NCBI RefSeq assembly: GCF_964355755.1
Contig: NC_092674.1
Coordinates: 22,468,001-22,532,000, forward strand
From: Antedon mediterranea
Lineage: Eukaryota > Echinodermata > Crinoidea > Comatulida > Antedonidae
Reading direction: 5' to 3'
DNA: 64,000 nt
The translations under genes were made by a program, and so were the position numbers. The notes beneath the pieces are model-generated. The model was not told where the DNA came from. It ran no database searches and saw only the letters and a program-made list of their open reading frames with translations. Within the stretch, counting starts at the first letter, position 1; every line of letters begins with the position of its first letter. Positions 42,401-55,500 of the stretch are shown here, piece by piece.

Positions 42401-43515
42401 GAGTAATAAGTACCTTTTTGTTTTTTGGCAGACTTAAAAACATTAAAAACATTTAATGATAATTAAATTTGAGGAAATCGTTTCTTTTATTTAACATTTT
42501 TGTATATCTGCTATGGAGATTTCATTGGGAACATCTCAGGTTTGTTGTTCTCAGTTGCCCCTGGATTTTGTATCCCAGGTCTCGGCAGGTTAAAAGTGTG
42601 AATATATCTACAATTTCTCATCCCTATTTATGGTTTTGACCTTTTTTCTAATGGTGATGACATCATTCATCTGCTTCATAAACAAATACTGCTTTAATAA
42701 TAATTTACTTTAAATGATTAGGTCTATTATTGGTCTGTTATAGCTGACATTAGACGGAGAACAACAAAAATCCGACGGGAGGTTGCATCGTTTTATCCCA
42801 CCATAATAATTACAACTATAACACAATTCTGAATATCACTGTATTACTGTGCATCTTCCTATAATATTAATAATGTTGTAGAGTTATTATTTATAATATA
42901 TTTTTCTTTTAGTTTATTTCCTATATGAAATTTCTTAATCCGATAATATTATTAATAATTTTTGGCTGTGAAAACATTACAGCTTATACAACATTTTTAC
43001 CATCTGTTATAATTTACGATAAAAAAAAACCCAGTTCTAACATCATAAAATTAGGTTAGAAATTATTCATGGTTGACTCATGAAACTACATCATTGTGAA
43101 ACAATAGAAGGTTAAAGAGTAACATAATTATTTGGCCTGTTTTTACCGCCTGCAAATAACTGGTTAAATTGAGTGTGGCTACTTGGAAGTAGAAACGGTG
43201 TTTAAAATGGCATTCTTAAAATTAATGACACCAAAATGCTTGCCATTTATTTATTTATTCTGTTTATTTATTCAGGTTTATAGTAAAAATATGCAGTCAG
43301 GAAGGCTGAAATTGTTGATTTACAAAAATATATATATATATATATATATATTTGCACTGATGAAGGGCTAGTGTTGCCTGAAAGCTCTGCTAACTTTTCT
43401 GGCTGTTTACTTTATCGTTTTGATTTAGCTTTTCGCTTTTTATTTTTGTATCTCCATTGAGATCCAGCCACTGATACCCACAGCATTGTCATTTTTTTCA
43501 GTAATTTGCCTTTGG

Positions 43516-43551
<36 letters not shown>

Positions 43552-46500
43552 AATTACAAATGTATACTATATAAAATAAGTTTGATCAAATATTTAAAAT
43601 TTTATAAAAAAATACAATTTTTAAAAGACAGTTAAAAGTTGAGTTAAATCTTCTATAAAATTTAAATAAAAAATGCATATTATAAATAGCTTCGCAGCGT
43701 GTGATCAATTTAATTACTGTTTAAATTTAGGATTCTACTTATAGTAAAGGCAGGCGAGGTCTTAAGATGGTTGGTCCTATTAACAGGTACATTAAATAGG
43801 GGTTTATCTACCAAGGTTGATGTAAGCTCTCTAGTAATAATGCGGTAGTCAAGCAGAATAAAGGCCCATTTACACTAGGACAATAACGATGGACGATAAA
43901 TATATAAACATGCATTTTTTTTACATAAAACAAAATAAATTAGAAAGGTTTTCGTTCTAGAACTATAGGATAATCATTTATGCTGTCTTTGATAATAATA
44001 ATATTTTTAAAATTCCAATCAAATGACGTCATGATAAATAAAAACAATAAAATCGTTGTATTGTCACGATATTATTGCTCTTACTAATCATGACGTCATT
44101 GATTGGACGTGTGAAAATATCATTTTCATCAAAGGAAGCATAGAAGGTTATTCTATAGTTCTAGAATGAACAGTTTTTATATTTCTTTTGTTTTATGTAT
44201 GAAAAATGCATTTGTCTATTTATCGTCGATCGTTATCGTCCTAGTGTAAATGGGTCTTGACCGATAATTAACATTTATAGGTAAAGCACCAAATTCATAC
44301 AGCTTTGCTGATTTTTTTTTTCTTTTTGGCTTCTCAAATAACTTGTGTTTCCCCCTCTTCCTAATGATACAAAATGGATCAGTTACCGGAATTCAGTTTT
44401 TATTCCCAGCAGAAGAAACATGTCCTTAGATCCTTCTGGATAATATAATATATTTGTATTAAATTGAATTACAAGTTTAAATAATGCTATAGTAAATCAA
44501 ATGTAAATAATTTGCCATATTTATTTGTCATATTTATGTTATGATTTATCAATATTAATAATGATTTTAACAGTGACTTATTTGTGTCATTTATTTTAAT
44601 ATTTTTTACCTCAAATGTAATTTAGATTACAGATTGTAAGATTTGATGACAAACCTTATAATTTAATTTTGAGTAAATATCGTATAAAATGGTATGGATT
44701 TACTATTTAATGTAATAAGGTGTAAAGTTTATTTCCTAATTCTAAATCTTCATCATCGTAATTTCTACAATCAACATATTGATTATTACGAAACAAGATG
44801 CCTACTTTAAAGATGTATTGTCCCCCAAAAACATGAAAAATGAAGATTAATTAAATCAGACTTTGAATAGGTTATTTTGTAGTTTTAATTAAGTTAATTA
44901 CTTCCGTAGAAAAAAAAAACCGAAAAAATTTTCAATTTGACCATTTTTTGCTTTAAATTCCAGTTTTTTCAGGTAAATAAATTTGTTTTGGATTCAATTT
45001 TTAGTCGAAGTCAATAACTATTATGTGACATTAGAATGGCATACTCAACAACAAAAATTTTATAAATTATTTTTCAGGGAGACAATACATCTTTAAGTAG
45101 TGGCTGTGTGTGACAGTGGTGTGAATTAGTACACTGGGGTAACTACTTGTCTCGAAAGATGTACTAGGTTCTTTAAGCACACTGGACATAACGTGTATAG
45201 TCCTAATCCAAGAAGAATTGTTCTACCACCCGAACAATGGAGCGAATGCAGCTCGAACCCTTGCCGATACTATGGTTACTGTATGTATTACATTTTCGCT
45301 GTCTTAACCACTCCATAAAAAAGTTATTTATATGTATAATTTTAGTGAATAGATATAAAAAAAATGATTTTAACACAAGTTTTAAAAGATTTCAATTTGT
45401 TCTATCAGATGTTGCCATTATTTAGAAAACTCAAGCAACTCATACACTTTTTATAACTCATCATCTTGGTAATTTTTTTTAAAATAAAGTACCAATTTAA
45501 AGAGATTTAATTATGTAAATCATTTATTTATTTATTATTACTTGTATAGTGCACATTTATACAACATTTAATTATAAATCAGCAGCGTTTCACATCAATT
45601 AGTATCGTAACATTGTTTGAAATATAGTGCCTTTAAATGTTTTTAAATTGATTATTAGTCGTCTAAGTGTTTAATGTGACTTGGTAAACTGTTCCAAATT
45701 TTGGGTCGTGCTACGGCAAACGAACGGTCAGCAAATTTCTTTCGTTTAGTTCGTGGGATTGTCAGGTTAACATTGCTGGTGCTTGAACGTGTACTGCGAG
45801 AAACATTAATTATAACTGATGTCTCAAAATATTAGTATACAGTGACAGGGAGACGAAACATTTTGAGGTGCTGAAAATCACATAGCTATATTTAAAATTG
45901 AAATCTGCTGAAAATTTTCCACAAGATGAGGACAGAATAAACTTGAACATTAGAAATTTAAATAAAATATTTAAAAGATTTTTGAGATTTAAAATGTGCA
46001 AACAAAAATGGGATAAATTAAAAGCTGACAATTTTTTTAATTTTTTTTTTGGGCAATGCCAGCCAGTATATATTGTTGTATATATACATTTTGATTTAAA
46101 TAATCTTCATCTTTATAGTATGATATTGATGGTTGATGGAAGTTACAAAAATAATCTTTTTACTGATCTTTTTTCTTATAAATAAAATTGTTTGTTTTTC
46201 TGATAAAAGAAATAGAAGTAGTTTTATTAAAAGAAGAAGATTATCCTATCACAAATAATTTACAATATTATGTATCGATCATTTTTATAATAAATAGAAT
46301 TGGCATAAAATAACTTAATTTATTTTTCTTGTCGAATGAAAAACTAGAATATAAATAGAAAATGGAACAAATTTCAAATTCTACAACCTATTTGTTTAAA
46401 ACATTATGCATAAGGAAACTATAAATTTTACAATTATATATTTTCAAAGAAAACAAGCATATTTCTACAGCTAATGGTCAGGCCTTGTCTTTTAAGGCGG

Positions 46501-49500
46501 GTGAGTGCGATCACTCACCTAAAACACTCCTAAACAGCCCTTGAGGAGTGCGATTTACAAGTTACAACACGCTTAAATACAAACAGCACACCTACAAGAG
46601 TGCAATTTGTAGCACACCTATAATTTTCAAAAGATAAGGCCGGAATGGTATGATGTGCAATTTTCAGATTGAAAGTACTGTATACCATACACCTTTATCA
46701 ATTGGGTATGACATCACAAGTATAGTTGTTTTTCTAACTCCAAGAATATGTCTGCTGCACCTATAAGTTAGCATAAACCAGTACGCTAATATATACAACA
46801 ATTTAAATAATGTAAACAAAGTAAAATCATACAAATTAGCTAAAAAAATTAAAGAAAAAAAAACGACTTGTTGTGCCAAAGATGCCATTAAATCCAATTT
46901 CCAAGTAACCTTCCAACATTATCTTGTTTTACATATTTATTATTATTATTGCTTCCTGTAGTGTAACACAACATTGGAATAGTATTAAACAGAAAATGCT
47001 TAGGTTGTATGGAAGCAACATCGTATTTGTATCAGGAAACGAAATACCACATCATATCACTATGAATAAGTAAGTGCTGACATTTTCTCTTCAATCTATA
47101 TCAAAACTCAAACATTTAAATGTTAGCTACTTATTGACATGCCCTTTTTATTTCTAAAAATTAGACATTTCAAAGAATAAATGTCATATAGGCAAGTTAA
47201 AGCCCCATTCCCTACGTTTTTTAGATCTAATTTAAGATCACAAACTATATTTAATGTAAAAATAATACTATATGGTCCTATTGCGATAACTTTTTTCGTC
47301 TTTAAACGGTTAAAAATGTGAAAAATAAATCGATTCTAATAATTATAGCGGCCCGCTATAAATCCCAAAATGCATTGCGCGCGGATTGATATTTTTGTTT
47401 TTCACCTGTAATTCGCCCACTTTTCGATCGATCGTGAAGCCAAAACAAATGGAAGACTCCTAACTTTTCAGCGAAAATACCGGGTTTTCCCCAATTTGTA
47501 TCAACGGAGTCTGGCAAAAATAGAAAGACAATTAATGCAGCAACTATACAACGTCAGGCTAGGTATATAGCTAGCGTACGATGTTCGTACGTTATCGATG
47601 TTTACCAGCTAGGCCTACAAAACTAAGCCTAGCTAGGCTAGGCCCAAGACCGTCCACGAGAGGTCGATCGCCGCGAGCTACTTAGGTAGTGCATTGTTTC
47701 TCACTTTTTATCATAATTTACCATAAAACGTACATTTAAGACAAGGAATGACATGGTTTAATGTTTTTAAAGTGATATATATGTATTATTTTCCAAAAAA
47801 CGTCCAAAATTGCAGGGAAGGGGTCTTTAAAGGGCTAGAAATTTATCAAAATCTAACTTAGTAAAATCAGCAACTTAACTAGTGTAGCAAGCAAATGTTT
47901 TGGTAAATTACAAGTTTGGTAGTTTGAATTTCGAGCAATGTAACTTGAGTAAAAGTATGGTGTGAACCATGATACAGTTAACCTAAAATAGTTGGTAACT
48001 TAACTAAGTTGTTGCATCGTCTGTCTGGAATCCTGTTGTGATATTTAACAGGCCTTGTTGAATTTATATCTTTCCAGGTAAGAAAAGTATACTGTGATAT
48101 GTTTTTCTGTTTATTGTTTTAGCCTGGTAACTGGCATTCTCTATTTTCTATTGATTGAATCTACAATATATCAGTCATATGGATTCCCAAAATGTCACCC
48201 ATTGAGGTCAACTTGGAAGGAAACTGATGACCCAGCACTATGTATAGTGGCTAACAACCACCCAGCCCCAAAGTTTAGTATTAATGGTACAGGGGTTCCA
48301 AGCAATAGAATTAGTACTACACGCAACGGACCTACTGCAGAATACCGGTACCAACCATCACGATATGATAGTGGTCAAATTATGTTGTGTTCTGTTTTTG
48401 ATAGCATGAATTGTACATTTGAATTCACAACAGTTATCTACAAGCCAAATGTTACGGTAACCAGGCTGTCACAGGATGAATTTTTGTGTACTGTTGATGC
48501 AAACCCTTTGACTACTATTTTTTGGACCTCTGACCCAGGATACATCATTCGATTTACAAATAAGGGAAATACCAAAACTCATTCTTCCAAGTCTGTTTTA
48601 ATTGTAAATGACCCATCTAGGATTTCGGATGACACAACTTTTACCTGTTCTATGAGAAATGAAATTGGAAATGATAGTGTGACAATATCATATAAGACTA
48701 TAACATCAACAACTAAAATAAACACTGACGAAGAAAATGTTATAATTGAAAACATATCCACAAACACACTGTTTCCTTCAAACAAAAACCCTAATGACAG
48801 CCGCGGTTCACAAACTGTTAACTGGACAGTTGCAAAAATTGAGTCAATTTCTCCCAAATCGCTACCCATTTTGATGATAATAGTAGGAAGAGGTCTTTTA
48901 ATATTAGTGCTGGTTGCTTTATACATTTACAAACTATGTAACAGTCGCCAAAACACTGAGTCCAAAAAATGATAAGAATTCAGACCCTATTTATGACTTA
49001 AAAATATATGCGGCAAAATAACAATCCAAACATTTATTTCTGCATAGAACCTGTTGTTACCTCCCGCAATGTACATGCCATAAGTTTAGTTATTGATTTG
49101 TTTTACGTAGCACCAGCAGCATGAGTTTTGATTTAATTTTGCTGAATTACTGCAATTACGCAAACAATACACTTTTCATTGCAGTGATTTTAATACCAAA
49201 TATATTCTATACATTTTAGCAGTACACTGTATGTATACTAAATTCTGTGGGCCTACAGTATATCACTGCAAACTATAACTGCTATTGCTATATATAAAGT
49301 CATTGATTGTACTATTATTCAGTAATGCTTTGGTAATGGGTAACAGGCAGTGAACACTAAACCAATCATGTCTCGCTCTCAATATTTTTTATTCAATTAA
49401 TATATGTGTTGATCCATATTCATCCAATAAAGCAACAATCATTCAAAAATAAAACCGAACTGTGAAACCATAACAAGGAAAAAACATTTCAGTATTTCTC

Positions 49501-52500
49501 ATGGAAAAAATAGAGATGTTGATCAAAGTACAAGGTCAATTATAAGCCACAGGATAATGTTAAACACAATCTCATCACCTGTAGGTTTATGGTTACTTGT
49601 TATTCTTGCACAGGTTCAACAAGCTTTCTTTCAACAACCTTAATGGTTTTTAAGGATGTTGTTTTTGGTAAGCTAGGAAGTTGTAAAGACATACCAGGTA
49701 TTAAATAAAGGAAATCTGTTCTAATTTCACTCGTATTAATTATAAGTTAGCGAGGATGAGCTCAGACCTAATAACCCTGTTGTGGGCTCAAATGTGGGTG
49801 GTTAATTGTCCACAATATTTTTTATATAAATTAGTGCTTTTTCCAAATTGTTTGTTTGTTGGTTTAAAAAATATATTCACTTTCTCTAATTTTAGAATTT
49901 TTTTTGTTTTTGGACCTGACATTCTCAATGAATGACTAAGCGAAACACTCTCAAATTTATTTTTTTTTTTTTTTCAAAATAAAAGTATTAACTATTATCA
50001 TCACTATAAATGTGTATTTTTTTTTATAAATGTAAAATATTTATATATATTTGCAACATTAGCATTTCAGTCACATGCTTGTATTGTATGTTTTTAATGT
50101 TAGTAAGTATGAATAAAAATATACCAATATTTTAAAAATACTGAACTATGGTAAGTTAAAAAATCAATTAAATTGCATTATAGCCATTATGAGGCATAAC
50201 TTAATCCAATTGCAACAATTATGTCAACAATCACTTCACAGTTCAAAAGGAGGAATCAAACTTGAATTGCAAAGTATTTGTGCATGCTATTGGACCTATG
50301 ATTGTGGTATTTTCAGTCATGCTTAGACTCACTGTATTCATAGTAAATTATAGACAACAAAACAAGTAATCCTGAAGTGTATTTCAATTGATAAACTGTT
50401 TTAAAAAACAGGATTATATTAAAAAAACTATTAACCACAAATTTGACCATTTTGCCGCTAAGGCGGGGCATGTACTTACTTTTTATTCATTGTTACGTTT
50501 AACAAACTTCTCAAACAGAGATAATTATGTTTAAAATTATGATGAATAAATAAAACAAACCTGAAAGAGAGCAATAATCTTTTTTCTGAACTAACTGTTT
50601 TGTTGACAATACATGGAATAATTTCGCCAGTGTAGCATAGCAAAAAGCTATACAAAACAACCTTATTGCTACACATTTCTAAAATTGTGTAGCAAAAAAG
50701 ACAATACAAAACTATGTTTCTCGACTAAAAAAATCAGTTTGATTAGCAATAATTGCTAAACAAAATTTTAAAATGAAATTTTTCCCTGCAATAAAGAAGA
50801 ATACATAATACAGTGGAACCCCACCTTTGGGACAACTGTATTCAGGGGACAACTGTATTCAGGGGACAACTGTATTCAGGGGACAACTGTATATATAAAA
50901 GGACCCCATGAAACGAACAAGGTCACTATATTAATACCATGGCCCGTCGTGAGGTGGTTTCCCGATTAATCGTATGATCAAACGGTACTGGGTATGATCA
51001 ACTAGCGTTCGTGTTCCCACCTAATCATCCATTCATAGAAGTACTGATGAAGATATCAATCTGTGGCGACAATAGAATGGACCCGAGACCTGGCTATCTT
51101 CGACTTTTAAATAAACACGAACGCTAGTTGATCATACCCAGTACCGTTTGATCATACGATTAATCGAGAAACCACCTCACGACCCTATTAACAAAGTGTC
51201 CCCTTCATAGGAGTTCTACTGAACAACTGTATATCACTTATTAGTGATGAACAAAAAGAATGAACTTACCAAGTTATCAAGGTAGATTATAATTTCTCTT
51301 GAGAACTCTTCCTCATAATATTCGTTCTGCTCTAATTTGTTATTTATTAAGATTTTGAAAAATGGATCTGAACCATTTAAACTTTGTGCCAGAACATGTA
51401 AACAATTTCCCATGTCATAGAAGAGGTCCTCGTCAAATGTAAAGTAGACATTCTCAGTGGTAACAATACAAAGAGATTGTTCTGTAACAAAGAGTACAAC
51501 ATTTTAAAAACCATAAAGTATAAAAAATTGAATATTTAAAAATGTTAGTATAAATAATAATATGAAACAAAAGGTATGGTATATTATTCATCGTATTTCC
51601 ATATATATATTTTTTTTATTCTGCACATGACAGTAAAGTATACTTTTAAAATAAATTTAATTGCAGTAATCAGAAATCGTACTCTAAACAAAAACAAGAC
51701 TAAATGAATGTATTTTAGATTAGGAATCAAAAGTTGATTAGCAAAGGTTAAGTGAAATTCAGAAATTGGGGTAGTTGCAAAAGCTATCACAACATATGTG
51801 CATATGCTAGCCTACTGTTCTAGCATTATGCTATAAACATTATTATTTATTTATATATTTAAGTTGGGTTCTTTAAAACTGTATCAAAAAAAGTATCCTA
51901 TGCAAAATATTGACTGTGTACCAATAATGGAAAATGTATCTAATATGAATTTAGATCAAAATATGCAAAGAGGATCGTAGATACAACAGGATTTAATTAA
52001 ACTGAATGAGCTAAAAATAGCAAGATAATAGGACAATTGGATGCCATAAAATGCAATGAGTACCATGGGACTATACTGTATAGATAGAAAGCTAACTACA
52101 TATGAAAATTAAGGTACTTTATAGCATTATAATTACTTTGTTTATCTTTCAACATAGCAAATTTGTCTTCACCTATGATATGTAAGTTGACTTTTGGTTT
52201 TAATCAAATTACAGATCACTTTGAGAATTTTTGACTAATTAATAGCTACAGACACTGTGCAATTTTTGTGTATACTGCCCTCTATTCAAACTAACATTAT
52301 TAGATGTTAGTTTGAATAATATTGAATTATTATACTCTTGCCATGCAAATGAGCATGTGAGGGGCAGTTAGAGTGGTGCAGTAATTAAGGGTTGCTTATA
52401 GAATTATGCTATTACTCATATAATGTTTAACATTTATTTACTATTGTAGGATTTCTATAAGTGAATATCAGTCAAAATAAGCTCTTGTCGATAAAAGAAT

Positions 52501-55500
52501 AAAGGAGGGATTTTTTATAAATAGTGGTGCCCACATGTTATGTTTCTTTTAAATATTAATCTATTAATATAATATAATAAATTGCTTATTATAGCGCTTT
52601 AACCAAAGTGCTTTATTTTATTTATTTTTTTTTTATTTATTCGACTTCTCACTAACTCAGTTAGTGAAGGATCTGGACCAACAGGTGGTAAACACCTCTA
52701 AAACGGTCCAGTCCCAATTTGCACAGTGGCTGTGTGTGACAGTGGCTGTGTTTGTGTGGACTAGTACACCGGGGTAACCTCCTACTCGTCTCGAAAGATG
52801 TACTAGGTTCTTTAAAGTGCGCATGAGCTATGTGTACACTGGACCTACGGTTTATAGTCCTTATCCGAGAAGACTCGTTCTACAGTACCACCAGAACCAT
52901 AGAGCGAGTGAGCCTCGAACCCTTGCCGATGTTATGGCTACGTAATTACGGTTCCACTGTCTTAACCGCTCGGCCACTCACTCATATATAATATAATAGA
53001 TCATAAAGTAATGAGCTTTAATAAAGATGACACTCGGCCACAGTCTTGACTTAAATAATAATAAATTTAACAATACATACGGACATCACAATTGTCTCCT
53101 CCAATGCCAAGAGGACAGACACAGGTAGGGGCTCCACCTTCACAGACGATACACTCTCCAAGACCACAAGGATAATTTGAACATGGATCATCTGTTTAAA
53201 AAAAAAAAAGAAATATAGAATTAAATAAGAAAATTTGTAACTTTTAAATTTCAGCACTGAGCATACTTGTTGATTCACATGTTCTATTTGGTTGCAAATT
53301 TTACTGCGACTATTAAAAAGTTAAATTTATTTTGATTCAAGATTAATAATTTATTGTCCATAAACTGGAAATGAGAAAAAAGAAACAAAATTGTAAAATA
53401 CATTTAAACATCAAAAGAAAAAAAACCTGTATCATCGTTTTCAAGCTTAACTTGATCAGATTAGGACCTCTATTGACGCACGGCAGACAGAAGAGAAGCG
53501 AGATAATTCCCTACTCTTTTTAACAGTGCACAAATTTTTTGCACTATATGTACAAGGGACCAATATTATTTTGTCCCATCCGGATAAACTATAGTCATTT
53601 TAATTTAAAACAATAAGGTTTAAAGCTCAGGTACAGGCATGAATTTTAAATATAATATCTGGTTAATTGTACATAAATCAAATATTTGTAACAGAAATCA
53701 AGACGAAAAAACATGAATTTCCCCTACTATGGTCAAATACAAAATTTGGTCAAATACAAAATTTGGCAAAATTCTGCCTAAAAAACTAGGAAGACTTTTT
53801 TTCAGTAGTTAGATAGTTAACTTAATGTAATAACATGTCTGGTGACTCCCTAGAAGGTGAAAAAAGATAGTGGATATACGGTGGATAATTTTTGCTATAG
53901 CATGAAAATAAAATTCTGAAGTTGAATAAAAATACCAGAAATGTAAAATTCAAGTTATATTACCTATATTTAGTCATCTGATAACATTTTTTACCACACC
54001 GTTTATTTTTCATAGCTTTTTAAAATGCCTCTCTATTTTCAAAATTTGTGTACAAAAGAATAGAGATTTTACTGTGTAATTTGAACTATACCCCCACTGA
54101 TATGAAAGTGCTAATTTTCAAAAAGCTCGCGTAACACAAATAAAATCCCAACAATTATGAAACATATGGGAAACTATAGATCGATAATTATTGGAATGTA
54201 TGATCAATAGAAATGTTTTGCCTGCACCTGGCCTTTAACATGTTTCTCACACAATGAAGAGCTACAATTATGTTTTCTATTATGATGATGATGAATTATT
54301 TATTTTTAAACCTACAAAAACAGCTTATTAAATTTGAGATTTTTGGCAGCACAACAATGTTTTTTTTGTCATGGCTTAAATATAGATTTTCAAATTGATA
54401 TATTTGGTATTGGACCTTGTGTCTCCACTGACTAAACTATTGTTCTATTTTAAGTAGAGGTCAACAACCTAAGTACAGGATTTCCTGTGGTAAAATAATC
54501 ATTTTCATTTTACGAATGTTTTTCTTATCTTTTTTTCTTTCACATTTATATCTAGCGTTAATGAACTTTTAAACACAGGAAGGAATATACAGAACAATCT
54601 TTTTTTGGGACACCCCTATTCAAGGGACATTTTCCTGAAGTTGTCTCCTTTTAATTTAGTGGGCACACCTATTAAGGAAACACTTTCATCCAACCCCTGT
54701 TCAGTGGACATCACTATTAGGAGGACACCACTATTAAGAACACACTTTGTAGAGCCTAAGGTGTCCCCTTAATAGGGATTCACCCTGTATGTACATTTAG
54801 AAAACATATTTACCTGCAGTCCAACAGGTGCGCCAACCTCTTGGCTCATAGAACCTATCAGCACTAAATAAAAACCAAGCAGAATCTCCATCTATAACAA
54901 AGTCATTTGGTGCAGAATAACCATCAAAAAGTTGATCTGGATAAGTAACACCTTGATTAAGATCATCAAGACTTGGAGGCTCCAAGCCTGGACCAACAAA
55001 CAAAGCATCGCGATCTTCTTCCACCTCAAATAGTGGTTCAAATCGGAAGTATAGGTTATTAGCGCCTTCATAACTGACAAGGTACAGAACATCGTAAGAG
55101 CGATTATAGCTGTCGGGGTAGTTGGGAGATTCAAAACAGCCGGTCATACATCCTGCTCCTATGCATGTAATCGTCTCTATTTGTACTATTTAAAAAATAT
55201 TATAATATTAATAAGTCAGTTGAGCTGATATACATATAATATTTATTAAATTATTTTCATGGTCTTGACTATTATACATTTGAAATCAAAATATGGATTT
55301 AACATCATAAACTTCCTATTTGAAAATACATCTTTGATCTGCTATATGATAAAACCAGAATGGGCTGATTTTTTGGGCTTCAACAATACAAAAGACCTAA
55401 AAGGAGAAATATAATAAATAAGTTATTGAGTATGTATGAAGAAACAGCAATTCAACAGTCAGGTGCTGTAAGTGAAATGACAACAGGCACAATGCACACC

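Larger units (their letters stand above)
33949..48192. repeat. 7.12-kb tandem duplication (two units)
   Basis: Unit 1 is 33949-41071 (7123 bp) and unit 2 is 41072-48192 (7121 bp). Matching landmarks are offset by 7123 before and 7121 after a TA microsatellite at about 36396-36429, which has 16 AT in unit 1 and 15 in unit 2. I saw no other difference in the parts I compared. The breakpoint is an 8-base block (TGTCACCC) in exon 2, shared by all three Ig copies. Confidence 0.9.

Noticed and set aside
26591-51481. Two separate minus-strand genes on either side of the Ig array
   Set aside because: The halves on each side are complementary parts of one vWD domain with matching phase 0, and no stop, signal peptide or start is seen next to the gap. 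Kept as one gene, to be confirmed by cDNA.
52890-52985. A functional tRNA gene (Ser/Leu-like)
   Set aside because: A and B boxes are present but the cloverleaf is not intact, and the same body recurs at several loci, so it is a SINE head.
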